Below are positions 35,622 through 44,189 of a DNA stretch of 58,663 nucleotides, one piece after another. Position numbers and translations under genes: made by a program. The DNA is from Ruegeria conchae (GTDB lineage Bacteria > Pseudomonadota > Alphaproteobacteria > Rhodobacterales > Rhodobacteraceae), in assembly GCF_000192475.1 (NCBI RefSeq), contig NZ_AEYW01000016.1, positions 1 through 58,663 on the forward strand. Direction: 5' to 3'. The notes below the pieces were generated by a model that was given only the letters and a program-made list of their open reading frames with translations, was not told the DNA's origin and searched no databases. Position 1 is the stretch's first letter. Every line of letters begins with the position of its first letter.

Positions 35622-36044
35622 ATGACCGAGCAAACCCCACACCCGATGTCTCCGCAGGATTGCCTTGTGGCGATCATGGTGGCGGTTTCCGCCTCGGACG
35701 AGAACATCCGAACCGCCGAACTGGTCAAAATCGAAGGCGCGGTCAACATGCTGCCGGTGTTTGCAGGCTACGATATCGACCGTACCCGCCGCGTCTCGCA
35801 AATCGTATTTGATCTGTTTGAACAGGTAGACGGGTTGGATGCCCTGTTCGGACTGATCCGTGACAACCTGCCTGAACGCCTGAACGAAACTGCGTATGCG
35901 CTGGCTTGTGACGTCGCCGCCGCTGATGGCACACTGGCCGAAACCGAACTGCGCTTGCTGGAAGAAATCCGGTACGAGCTGAGCATCGACCGCCTGCACG
36001 CCGCCGCCATCGAACGCGGAGCCCGGGCGCGGCATACAACCTAA
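35622..36044 (+). CDS. TerB-like (tellurite resistance TerB family) protein
   Basis: A 140-residue all-helical protein with the TerB pattern: MVAVSASDENIRTAELVKIEGAVNML and, in the second half, ACDVAAADGTLAETELRLLEEIRYEL, which are the two acidic metal-binding-like repeats. TerB domains are linked to membrane stress and metal sensing. It runs alone and overlaps the dacB stop by four bases in a tail-to-tail arrangement. Confidence 0.86.
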   Translation: MTEQTPHPMSPQDCLVAIMVAVSASDENIRTAELVKIEGAVNMLPVFAGYDIDRTRRVSQIVFDLFEQVDGLDALFGLIRDNLPERLNETAYALACDVAAADGTLAETELRLLEEIRYELSIDRLHAAAIERGARARHTT

Positions 36045-37519
36045 CTGCCGTAGAGCGTACCCCAGCGCTCGATCAAATTACGCTGCAACGTGCGCGATCG
36101 TCGGTTCCATGGCCGCGCGCCGTCCGGGCGCTCGCGCGATGCTCGCGGGATCGTGGCGCGGTGCGCGGTATCGGCGGTGAAGATCGCAAAGGCCAGATCA
36201 ACCCCATCTGCCGTTGTCATATAACCCCCAAGGCCCGAGACGAAGTTCAACGTCCCCGTCTTTGCGTCGACCTTGATCGGATGATCCTTGACCGGCTGCC
36301 CATTTTTGTCGGCCAGCGTAAAGGACCGAAGCAATGGCCGCAGCTCCTCTGAGTGCCCCGCAGCCACCAGCGACTTGACCAGACCGGCGGGGGCCATGCG
36401 CGACGCTCCGCTGAGGCCGGAATGATCGACCATCGCGATCCCATTCGCACCAAAGCGCGCGGCCGCCCAGCGGTTCATTTCAGTGGCGGACTCTTCGAGG
36501 CTCTGCGGTGCAACCCGGCGCGCTTTGGTCGCCGCCAGGCCCACCATTTCAGCGGTTATATTGGTCGAATATCTCAGCATCCCCTTCAGGATGCTTTCCA
36601 ACGGATCGCTTTGATGCACCACCAGCGTGGTCCCTTGCGGTACTTGCCGCGTTACCTGCACCCGGCCCAGCACGATCCCGTTCACGCGTGCCAGCGTGCG
36701 GAACACATCTCCGGCATAAAGCGCTGGCTTTCGTACCGGCAGCCAGCGTGCCCCGCCATTGCCCAGTGCCCCTTTGGCCACGGTCCAGCGATCCTGCCGC
36801 GCGCTTGGCTGATAGGTATAAATCGGCAGGCTGCGGTTCTCGACCCGCATAGAGGCCATATCCACCGACGGCGTATAGCTCGCGCTGCGCGCATCCATTG
36901 TTACGTCGTACCCGGTGGCCTCGCGTTTCCACTCGAAATGCACGCGGTTGAAGTTCAGGGAAATCCCGCTGATCGACGGGCTATAGCCCAGATGATCCGG
37001 CTGCCCCGGATCGATGCTGAAGACGTAAGGCAGCGCACCATCATAGACTTTGAACGCGCCTCGAACCTCGGTGATCCCGGCCTTGCGCAGATTGGCTGCC
37101 ATGGTGGCCAGTGCGTCTGTATCCAGCAGTGGATCCCCACCACCCGCAAGGATCAGGTCGCCTTTCAGAATGCCATTCTCGATCGGTCCATCCGCGATCA
37201 AGGTGGTTTCAAACCGATGCTCCGGCCCCAGCACATCCAGCGCGTAAAGCGCGGTCAACGCCTTGGCGACACTGGCGGGCGGCAGGCTTTGGCCTTCGCC
37301 ATATACCTCCAGCGGGGTTCCGGTTTCAACGTCGGCCACGGCAAAGACAACTTCGCCCCTCAGCCCCGCCGCTTTAACCAGCCGCTCGGCCCCGCTGGGC
37401 TGCGGCCCGCGCAGCACAGGACGCAAGGACACCAAAGGCGCCTCGGCCAGGCCCGTGCCCGGAACCAGAGACGCCCCTAATCCACCCAGAAACAAACGAC
37501 GCGAAATTCGATCAACCAT
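36041..37519 (-). CDS. dacB: D-alanyl-D-alanine carboxypeptidase/endopeptidase (PBP4 family)
   Basis: A 492-residue peptidase S13 enzyme of peptidoglycan. It starts with MVDRISRRLFLGGLGAS, a Tat-like signal with the SRRxFL motif, so it may be exported folded. Active-site motifs are SVAK (about residue 79), STN (about residue 318) and KTGTLNFVSG (about residue 422). A longer frame to 37555 would place the Tat signal inside the protein. It lies 68 bases after nadD on the same strand. Confidence 0.9.
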   Translation of the reverse strand: MVDRISRRLFLGGLGASLVPGTGLAEAPLVSLRPVLRGPQPSGAERLVKAAGLRGEVVFAVADVETGTPLEVYGEGQSLPPASVAKALTALYALDVLGPEHRFETTLIADGPIENGILKGDLILAGGGDPLLDTDALATMAANLRKAGITEVRGAFKVYDGALPYVFSIDPGQPDHLGYSPSISGISLNFNRVHFEWKREATGYDVTMDARSASYTPSVDMASMRVENRSLPIYTYQPSARQDRWTVAKGALGNGGARWLPVRKPALYAGDVFRTLARVNGIVLGRVQVTRQVPQGTTLVVHQSDPLESILKGMLRYSTNITAEMVGLAATKARRVAPQSLEESATEMNRWAAARFGANGIAMVDHSGLSGASRMAPAGLVKSLVAAGHSEELRPLLRSFTLADKNGQPVKDHPIKVDAKTGTLNFVSGLGGYMTTADGVDLAFAIFTADTAHRATIPRASRERPDGARPWNRRSRTLQRNLIERWGTLYGS

Positions 37520-37586
37520 GGGTCTATTAGAATCCCAGAGCTTAAATGCAGACAATCACTAGATTAAGATTATGCGCCAAGAGGAG

Positions 37587-38207
37587 TCATTCCGGCAACA
37601 CCCCATCGCTCCAGCCTCCGCGCTTGCGCAACTCGGTCGAGCTGAGATCGACCATCGGCACGTTCACAAAACACCAGGCCGGAGCCTGCGCCCGCCCCAG
37701 CAAATGCCGCGCCTGCCCATCTATGCGGTATTTGGCATAAAGCCGCGCCGCCGGTGACATCCTGGCAGAAATTCGATCCCCCGGTCGCGCCACAACGCCC
37801 ACTGGCACGCTGTCCATGATCTGTCGCCAATCTTTCCAACGATGAAACTGCGCCAGATTATCCGCACCCATCAGCCAAACGAACCGCACTTGAGGATAAA
37901 GCTGCCGTAACGCCGCCAGTGTATCCGCCGTCGCCCGCGTCCCCGTCAGCGCTTCGATATCCGTAATCTCTACTCGAGGGTGCTGCATCACATCCCGCGC
38001 CGTCGCAACCCGCCGCGCCAGAGGTGCAGGCCCCCGCTCCTTAAGAGGGTTCCCCAGAGAGACCAGCCACCACACCCGGTCCAGCCCAAAGGCCTTCATC
38101 GCCTCACGCGTCACATGCACATGGCCCTGATGCGGAGGATCAAACGACCCCCCGAACAACCCCACGACCTGACCGGGCCGCGCATATGGTATGGTACTGC
38201 GCTCCAT
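37587..38207 (-). CDS. nadD: Nicotinate-nucleotide adenylyltransferase
   Basis: A 206-residue NadD that makes nicotinate adenine dinucleotide in NAD synthesis. [17 protein letters not shown] near residue 18 is the HxGH-bearing nucleotidyltransferase motif, and the C-terminal [11 protein letters not shown] is the ISSTxxR motif. The ATG at 38207 was chosen; a TTG at 38243 adds 12 residues. It follows the MOSC gene by 33 bases and precedes dacB. The partner NAD synthase gene is at the other end of the window. Confidence 0.92.
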   Translation of the reverse strand: MERSTIPYARPGQVVGLFGGSFDPPHQGHVHVTREAMKAFGLDRVWWLVSLGNPLKERGPAPLARRVATARDVMQHPRVEITDIEALTGTRATADTLAALRQLYPQVRFVWLMGADNLAQFHRWKDWRQIMDSVPVGVVARPGDRISARMSPAARLYAKYRIDGQARHLLGRAQAPAWCFVNVPMVDLSSTELRKRGGWSDGVLPE

Positions 38208-38239
38208 ATCTTGCTGATGTTCAGAACTGGGCGGCCTTG

Positions 38240-38711
38240 TCAATCAACAGGTTGCACCATATCGCCGATCCTGATCCGCCCCGGCTTTATGACCTCAGCA
38301 CACCAACCTCCATGGCCGCGCACTGCGGAATACACCGCCTGCCCTGCCCAGCGCCTCCTCCATCCGACTGCACGGAGCGCAGATCACGATAAAGCGCAAA
38401 ACGGCCTCACCCACCTGCACCTCGCGCCCCTTAAGCCCCGCCAGATTGATCCCCGAGACCACCAGATTGCGCCGCAGGATTTCCGGCGCAATTGGCCTTT
38501 GACCAAGAAACGACCCTATCGTCACCAGATGCTCTTGCTGGATCAGTGTTACGGCCCGTTTGCCCGCCCGGCTACGGTCGCCATCGAGGCCATCGGTGGA
38601 GGTTATTGCTTCTTCCACAATCTCCATCCCAACCCGCCGTTCGGGTCTGACACCGATCCATTCCACGCGACCGGGCTGAGCCCAACCTGCGATGAGGTTT
38701 TTCAGAGACAT
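38240..38711 (-). pseudogene. MOSC domain protein, apparently frameshifted
   Basis: The main frame encodes a MOSC domain (molybdenum cofactor sulfurase C-terminal type): GVRPERRVGMEIVEEA, GLDGDRSRAGKRAVTLIQQEHL, and the CAPCSRMEEALG segment. After ALG the frame runs off into unrelated sequence and stops, but the next frame continues with YSAVRGHGGWCAEVIKPGRIRIGDMVQ, which is exactly the missing C-terminus. The break falls in the run CTGGGCAGGGCAGG near 38338-38352. The ATG at 38711 has GGAAGG seven bases upstream. Either the gene is broken or there is a sequencing error. The restored stop is 33 bases before nadD. Confidence 0.72.
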
Positions 38712-38812
38712 ATCGGGACCTTCCTGCACCATACCCCCTCATTTAGCAGTCTGGTCCTTTCACACACAGACGCTAAGAGTAGCGCTGATTGATTTGTGAA
38801 TTGGAGAAAGAT

Positions 38813-40099
38813 ATGCGCCTGACGATCCCGGAGCCCAAGATCAAACTGTATGAAGATGGGTTTGATGAACACGACAAACTCTCGCGCAAAACAACTGGTG
38901 ATAAGCTTTCAGAATTGGTCGAACGGATAGACGACCCAATGGTGGTTGCTTTGGATGGAGCATGGGGCTCTGGCAAGTCGTTCTTCCTGAAATGCTGGGT
39001 GGGCGAGCATTTGAGGCGAGAGGGAAATACGACCCAAACCGTCTATTTCGACGCATTCAAACATGACTTTCTAGACGATCCTTTGATTGCGCTGACCGGA
39101 GCGATTGCCGAACGATTTAAGGAGTCTGGTGACAAAACCGCCCAAAAAGCTTGGGATCAAGCCAAACGAGTGGCTCCTGCTCTTGGTCGGGCAATTATTC
39201 GAGCCGGGATTTCAGTCGCCACAGCGGGTCTCGTGAATAAAGCAGACCAATTGGCGGATGCCGCAATTGAAACTGCTTCGCGCGAACTTGACGAAGCTAT
39301 TGCCGAATTCTGGAAAAGAGAAAGCGGAAAACGGGTTGCGATGGAGTGCTTTCGTCAAGCATTGGTCGACTTGACTGATCCAGACGTGAACGGACTACCG
39401 GCACGAAAGCTGGTCATCGTGGTAGATGAATTGGATCGCTGTCGACCAGACTACGCGCTGTCGCTACTGGAAACCATCAAACACTTCTTCAACGTAGATG
39501 GAGTACACTTCATTCTTGGCGTCAATCTGGAACAACTACAAAACAGTGTAAAAGCCAGATGCGGAAGTGGAACGGAAGCTGACGCATATCTTCAAAAGTT
39601 CTATCCCTTGAAGCTGAAGCTGCCTAGAATGATCCAGCACACGCGGGACCATCTACATTATTTCAACTATGCATCTGCCCAAATGCAGATACCCATCCCG
39701 ATACACGAAACTACACGCGCCCTTTTAGGATTGTACTCTGGCCACCTGCCGATGACACTAAGGGCCATTCAAAGGGTTTTGTCAGTTCTCGTCTTAATTC
39801 CACCGGACAGACCTCAATACATATCCGATAAGATTCTAGTAACTGTGGCGATTGTGAAAGTTTGCGCGCCTCTCACCTATGAACTTATGAGGGAGAACAA
39901 ATTAACACCACAAGATCTGCAAGAAGTTTTTAACTTCGATCAAAGTGATCTTGCGTTATGGACCCGTGTATTGAGGGCCGCTAGCGGTCATGAAGAGGTA
40001 TTCCGTCCGAGCAAACGATTGATACCAGAGAACCTTCTCCCTGAAATCTGCGATGAGTATCTAGAGGTCTTTGACTCTAGCGCACTGCAATTCAGATAG
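38813..40099 (+). CDS. KAP-family P-loop NTPase
   Basis: A 428-residue predicted ATPase of the KAP family. Walker A is DGAWGSGKS (about residue 49), Walker B is KLVIVVDELDRCRPDYALSLLETIKHFF (about residue 203), and the region between is helical. There is no strong transmembrane pair, unlike some KAP proteins. The ATG has GGAGA ten bases upstream. It is AT-richer than its neighbours, stands between a broken MOSC gene and ettA, and belongs to a class often found in phage-defence or mobile loci. The role is unknown. Confidence 0.82.
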   Translation: MRLTIPEPKIKLYEDGFDEHDKLSRKTTGDKLSELVERIDDPMVVALDGAWGSGKSFFLKCWVGEHLRREGNTTQTVYFDAFKHDFLDDPLIALTGAIAERFKESGDKTAQKAWDQAKRVAPALGRAIIRAGISVATAGLVNKADQLADAAIETASRELDEAIAEFWKRESGKRVAMECFRQALVDLTDPDVNGLPARKLVIVVDELDRCRPDYALSLLETIKHFFNVDGVHFILGVNLEQLQNSVKARCGSGTEADAYLQKFYPLKLKLPRMIQHTRDHLHYFNYASAQMQIPIPIHETTRALLGLYSGHLPMTLRAIQRVLSVLVLIPPDRPQYISDKILVTVAIVKVCAPLTYELMRENKLTPQDLQEVFNFDQSDLALWTRVLRAASGHEEVFRPSKRLIPENLLPEICDEYLEVFDSSALQFR

Positions 40100-40187
40100 T
40101 GAGGTCACAATCATCCACGATTGCCCCCACCCAACGCATCCGCTATCACACCGCCCAACTCAATTTCCCCGACCCAGAGGACGCGAC

Positions 40188-41855
40188 ATGGCCGCCTATC
40201 AATATGTCTACCACATGCAGGGTGTCTCAAAGACCTATCCCGGTGGCAAAAAGTGCTTTGAAAACATCCACCTGAGCTTTCTGCCCGGCGTGAAAATCGG
40301 TGTTGTTGGCGTCAACGGCGCGGGTAAATCGACGCTGATGAAGATCATGGCGGGCCTCGACACCGACTTCACCGGTGAGGCATGGGCCGCCGAGGGCGCC
40401 AAGGTCGGTTATCTGCCGCAGGAACCGCAATTGGATGAATCGCTGACCGTGCGCGAAAATGTCATGCTGGGCGTGGCCGCGAAAAAGGCCAAGGTCGACC
40501 GTTTCAACGAAATCGCCATGGAGATCGCCGAGAACTATTCGGACGAGTTGATGGAGGAAATGACCACCCTGCAGGACGCGATTGATGCGGAAAACCTGTG
40601 GGACCTCGACAGCCAGATCGACGTCTCGATGGAGGCGCTGCGTTGCCCGCCGGACGATGCCAACATCGCCAACCTTTCGGGCGGTGAGAAACGCCGCGTG
40701 GCGCTCTGCAAACTGCTGCTCGAAGCGCCCGACATGCTTCTGCTCGACGAACCGACCAACCACCTGGACGCCGAGACCATCGCCTGGCTGCAACAGCACC
40801 TGATCGACTACAAAGGCACCATCCTGATCGTCACCCACGACCGCTATTTCCTGGATGATATTACGGGATGGATCCTCGAGCTCGATCGCGGTCGCGGCAT
40901 TCCTTACGAGGGCAACTACTCTGCATGGCTGGAACAAAAGGCCAAACGGCTGGAGCAGGAAGCCCGCGAGGACAAGTCCAAGCAAAAGACGCTGCAACGC
41001 GAACTGGAATGGATGCGTCAGGGCCAGAAGGCTCGTCAGGCCAAATCCAAGGCCCGGATCAACGCCTATAACGAGCTGGCCGAACAGTCCGAACGCGAAA
41101 AGCTGACCCGCGCCCAGATCGTCATCCCCAACGGCCAGCGCCTTGGCGGCAAGGTGATCGAGGTCGAGGGGCTGTCGAAGCACATGGGCGACAAGCAACT
41201 GATCGAAGGGCTGGATTTCGCCCTGCCCCCCGGCGGCATCGTCGGCGTCATCGGCCCCAACGGTGCCGGTAAATCGACGCTCTTCAAGATGCTCACCGGT
41301 CAGGAACAGCCCGACAGCGGCACCATCACGCTGGGCGACACGGTCGAACTGTCTTATGTCGACCAGTCCCGCGACGACCTCAAAGACAACGACACCGTGT
41401 GGGAGGCAATCACCGGCGGTGCCGAGATCATCCAACTGGGCGACGCTCAGGTCAATTCCCGCGCCTATTGCTCGTCCTTCAACTTCAAGGGCGGCGACCA
41501 GCAGAAAAAGGTCTCTCTGTTATCCGGCGGTGAGCGCAACCGCGTCCACATGGCCCGCCTGCTGAAAGAGGGCGGCAACGTCTTGCTGCTCGACGAACCG
41601 ACCAACGATCTCGACGTCGAAACCCTGCGCGCACTGGAAGACGCGCTGGTCGATTTCGCGGGCTGCGCCGTCGTAATCTCGCACGACCGCTTCTTCCTCG
41701 ACCGGATTTGTACGCATATTCTGGCCTTCGAAGGGGATGCCCATGTGGAGTGGTTCGAGGGCAACTTCGAGGATTACGAAGAGGACAAAAAGCGCCGTCT
41801 GGGACCGGACGCGCTGGAGCCCAAGCGGTTGAAGCATAAGAAGTTTGCGCGTTAG
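40188..41855 (+). CDS. ettA: Energy-dependent translational throttle protein EttA (ABC-F)
   Basis: A 555-residue ABC-F protein, the same length as the E. coli protein. It has two ATPase domains: GVNGAGKST with LSGGEKRRVAL in the first, GPNGAGKST with LSGGERNRVHM in the second, each with a LLLDEPTN Walker B. It binds the ribosomal E site and gates the first elongation step by ADP/ATP ratio. The ATG at 40188 has AGAGG seven bases before it; the frame is open upstream into the KAP gene but is not used. A core gene set between accessory genes. Confidence 0.96.
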   Translation: MAAYQYVYHMQGVSKTYPGGKKCFENIHLSFLPGVKIGVVGVNGAGKSTLMKIMAGLDTDFTGEAWAAEGAKVGYLPQEPQLDESLTVRENVMLGVAAKKAKVDRFNEIAMEIAENYSDELMEEMTTLQDAIDAENLWDLDSQIDVSMEALRCPPDDANIANLSGGEKRRVALCKLLLEAPDMLLLDEPTNHLDAETIAWLQQHLIDYKGTILIVTHDRYFLDDITGWILELDRGRGIPYEGNYSAWLEQKAKRLEQEAREDKSKQKTLQRELEWMRQGQKARQAKSKARINAYNELAEQSEREKLTRAQIVIPNGQRLGGKVIEVEGLSKHMGDKQLIEGLDFALPPGGIVGVIGPNGAGKSTLFKMLTGQEQPDSGTITLGDTVELSYVDQSRDDLKDNDTVWEAITGGAEIIQLGDAQVNSRAYCSSFNFKGGDQQKKVSLLSGGERNRVHMARLLKEGGNVLLLDEPTNDLDVETLRALEDALVDFAGCAVVISHDRFFLDRICTHILAFEGDAHVEWFEGNFEDYEEDKKRRLGPDALEPKRLKHKKFAR

Positions 41856-41869
41856 TTTCGACTTTAGAG

Positions 41870-41905
41870 CTGGCACCCTTGAGTAGTCGAATCTTAGGGT
41901 GCCAG
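41870..41905 (+). promoter_or_regulatory. Hairpin after ettA with an alternative pairing
   Basis: CTGGCACCCT (41870-41879) pairs perfectly with AGGGTGCCAG (41896-41905) around a 16-base loop. Inside the loop AGTCGA (41885-41890) can instead pair with TCGACT (41858-41863). The two pairings are mutually exclusive unless a pseudoknot forms. It could be the ettA terminator or an attenuator for the next gene. No T run follows. Confidence 0.4.
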
Positions 41906-41915
41906 ATCAAAACCA

Positions 41916-42586
41916 ATGTCGATTGTTACTTATACGAAAGAAGCATTTTGGATCTTTTTAATAATATCTCATCCCCCAAAAAAAATCTGCTAAAGAAAGC
42001 CGCTGATGAAGCTGCACAGAATTGGATTTGGTGGAAGGATGACTACCTGCATGATGGACGGTTCAGAGACCTACCGGTTCTTCAGAATTATCCTCGATTC
42101 AGAGGTTTTGGCGCTGATTATTCAGTTTTCCGAGGCTGGAGTGCAGAACAATGTGATGCTGCCCTAGGTTGGTTTAGTATTCAAAGTGATCCTGTTGATT
42201 TCAACGGGCTGTACTCTGAATTTATGAAGTACTGCGAAACCCACGAAGCGCTTAAGAAAAACCTACAAAGACGTGTATCGCTCGTTTCAAAGCTTCTCGC
42301 GATGTGGAGACCTAATGAATTCGCGATGTGGGACACCCTAGCTCGTGAAGGCATGAGGCAAATTCACGGCCGCGTACGAGGCAGAAACTATCGGAAAAAC
42401 GGCGCCTCAGATTACATTGCGTTTAATACTGACTTCCACTGTTTGCGAAAATTATGGAGCGACGAACTAAATATCGCCGCGATGGGAGCTGGAGGCGCAA
42501 ATTTAGATGGCGAAATACGTTACGAACAGTTTTCAGCTAGAATTCTAGACAATTACCTAATGAACCTCGCAACTCTAAAGAGTTAG
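41916..42586 (+). CDS. Unrecognised AT-rich accessory gene with apparent frameshift
   Basis: An AT-rich gene of unknown function. The ATG at 41916 opens a frame MSIVTYTKEAFW, after which one base seems missing near 41951; the neighbouring frame then continues smoothly as DLFNNISSPKKNLLKKAADEAAQNWIWWKD to a stop at 42586. Restored, the protein is about 223 residues. Without the restoration, the long frame can start only at TTG (41879 or 41948). The later part has SLVSKLLAMWRPNEFAMWDTLAR, which recalls conserved small proteins of accessory regions. No domain is recognised. Base composition unlike ettA suggests recent transfer. Confidence 0.55.
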
Positions 42587-42590
42587 AAAG

Positions 42591-42675
42591 CGTAGGATGG
42601 GTGCGCGCACCTATCATTCCTCAATTCTCCAATATCCAACCACATAAATTGATGGTTGAAATCACCCATCCTATG
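42591..42675. repeat. REP-like inverted repeat pair
   Basis: CGTAGGATGGGTG (42591-42603) and CACCCATCCTATG (42663-42675) are inverted copies differing at one base. The GTAGGATGGGTG type is a known REP sequence associated with RAYT transposases, and a RAYT remnant adjoins it. The TAG in the second copy is the stop codon of that remnant. Confidence 0.65.
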
Positions 42676-42934
42676 ACTCTCCGAACTTCCCTCCAAGACC
42701 CCCCAACCGCGTCAAATAATCCGCATCCCCCGGCGGCAGGGTCCAGACCGCGTGCAGATGATCGGGCAACACAACAATCGCATCGCACCAGAACGGCCGC
42801 TCCCTCTGGGTCACTGCAAAAGCAGCGCGCAAATGCACCACCTCTCGCACCAGCAAATCCGACGACCGGTCGGCCAAAGACACAGTGAAAAAATACTTGG
42901 CTCCGGGAATGCGGACGCGTCGGTAATCGCTCAT
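42671..42934 (-). pseudogene. Truncated REP-associated tyrosine transposase (RAYT)
   Basis: An 87-residue fragment of an IS200-like Y1 transposase of the RAYT group. It begins like the family (MSDYRRVRIPGAKYFFTVSLADR) and carries the metal-binding histidine pair in VVLPDHLHAVWTLPPGDADY (about residue 58). The full family length is about twice this; the tyrosine-bearing C-terminal half is absent, and the frame ends at a REP copy. It is an inactive remnant that marks past REP-linked recombination beside the accessory genes. Confidence 0.75.
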
Positions 42935-43261
42935 GCCGCAACTTGATCATGACGAGGGTTAACGGATTCTGAATGCCACTCCGACGCGCCAGATAAATAA
43001 CCGGGTCTTATCAAAGGTCCGCAAACTAATAACCAAAACCATCGGCGGATTCTTGTACAAATCGGACGATTGCCCCTCAACCCCCTGTACAAACCGTACA
43101 ATCCGCCCTTGCCACACGGCCTGACCGATGCCATATCCAAGAGGCTTACGTTTTTCTATTTCGACCCACTGTCTCCTTCTACGGCGCTCAGTCACTCGAT
43201 CCAGACTACGACGCCAGGCTGCCGCAACTCCGTGGGCAGCACCAAACAGGAGACAACGGAT
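42935..43261. other. Gene-free region before the cold-shock gene
   Basis: No gene is supported. It holds three copies of GTACAA (43055-43060, 43087-43092, 43096-43101) within direct repeats TGTACAAATCG and TGTACAAACCG that lie 32 bases apart, about three helical turns. This is likely the promoter and long leader of the cold-shock gene. Frames open on both strands here are not gene-like. Confidence 0.5.
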
Positions 43262-43468
43262 ATGCCCGCAGGCACCGTAAAATGGTTCAACACCACCAAA
43301 GGCTACGGCTTTATCGCACCCGAAGATGGCGGCAAAGACATCTTCGTACACATCTCGGCTGTCGAGCGTTCGGGCCTCACCGGTCTGGCCGACAACCAGA
43401 AAGTCACGTACGAGCTGCGCGCTGGTCGTGATGGTCGCGAAAGCGCCGACAATATCGAACTGGCCTAA
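43262..43468 (+). CDS. Cold-shock protein (CspA family)
   Basis: A 68-residue single cold-shock domain. It has both RNA-binding motifs, KGYGFIAPE (RNP1) and DIFVHISAV (RNP2), and the start MPAGTVKWFN is canonical. AGGAGA lies nine bases before the ATG; the frame is open upstream to 43070 but that part is not protein-like. It works as a single-stranded nucleic acid chaperone. A long upstream region may form a temperature-sensitive leader, and a strong terminator follows. Confidence 0.96.
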   Translation: MPAGTVKWFNTTKGYGFIAPEDGGKDIFVHISAVERSGLTGLADNQKVTYELRAGRDGRESADNIELA

Positions 43469-43478
43469 GCCGTTAGAA

Positions 43479-43498
43479 GGGCGGGATTTTTCCCGCCC
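43479..43498 (+). terminator. Strong hairpin after the cold-shock gene
   Basis: GGGCGGGA / TCCCGCCC is a perfect 8-bp GC-rich stem with a TTTT loop, 10 bases past the stop. It is not followed by a T run, but the stem is very stable and well placed. Confidence 0.7.
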
Positions 43499-43634
43499 AT
43501 CCCATAAGCCCGCATTGAGTGTGTGGCAAAGGGAATACATCACAATCGGGTTATCCTTCCCCGGTGATTGACCAAATCGGCTATCATTCCAAAACTAGCG
43601 TTATGATTTCTTTGGTCATTTGAGGGATGTCACC

Positions 43635-44189
43635 ATGTTCACACGCCGTGTTTTTCTGGCCGGTACTGCTGCCAGCCTGTTGCCGGGTGTTGCCAGCGCC
43701 AAGAAAGCGGTCGAGTATGATCCGACGCCGCAATTCGTGCGCATCAAAAAGCAATTTCAGCCCGGTCAGTTGCTGGTCGCGCCGCGATCCTTTTACCTTT
43801 ATTATGTAACCGAGCCGCGCAAAGCGATCCGCTATGGCTGCGGCGTCGGCAAAGCCGGACTGGAATTCACCGGATCGGCCACCATTGACGTCAAGAAAGA
43901 ATGGCCGACCTGGCGACCCACCGAAGAGATGATTGAGCGGGACCCTGTCACCTATGCCAAGTTCAAAGACAATGATTATGTCCAGCCCGGCGGCGGAGAC
44001 AATCCTCTGGGCGCGCGCGCGCTGTATCTGTTTCAGAACGGGGTGGACACGTATTTCCGCATTCACGGCACAACGCAGCCGCAGACCATCGGTCATGCAG
44101 TTTCAAACGGGTGCATTAGGATGCTGAATGAGCATGTGATCGATCTGTACAATAGAGTTCCTATCGGCACGGTGGTCACAGTGGTCTAA
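43635..44189 (+). CDS. L,D-transpeptidase (YkuD family)
   Basis: A 184-residue exported enzyme that makes 3-3 peptidoglycan cross-links or anchors proteins to the wall. The catalytic motif is HGTTQPQTIGHAVSNGCIRM (about residue 145), with the Cys nucleophile in NGCIRM. The signal (MFTRRVFLAGTAASLLPGVASA) has a Tat-like RR. The ATG at 43635 has AGGGA eight bases upstream. Its stop overlaps the stop of the SRAP gene on the other strand. Confidence 0.93.
   Translation: MFTRRVFLAGTAASLLPGVASAKKAVEYDPTPQFVRIKKQFQPGQLLVAPRSFYLYYVTEPRKAIRYGCGVGKAGLEFTGSATIDVKKEWPTWRPTEEMIERDPVTYAKFKDNDYVQPGGGDNPLGARALYLFQNGVDTYFRIHGTTQPQTIGHAVSNGCIRMLNEHVIDLYNRVPIGTVVTVV

Noticed and set aside
36353..37480. Open frame of 375 codons on the plus strand
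   Set aside because: Antisense to dacB, with shadow-type composition.
40227..41435. Open frame of 402 codons on the minus strand
   Set aside because: Antisense to ettA; no ribosome-binding site or domain.
42959..43543. Open frame of 194 codons on the minus strand covering the cold-shock gene
   Set aside because: Overlaps the cold-shock gene and its terminator; no recognisable protein features.
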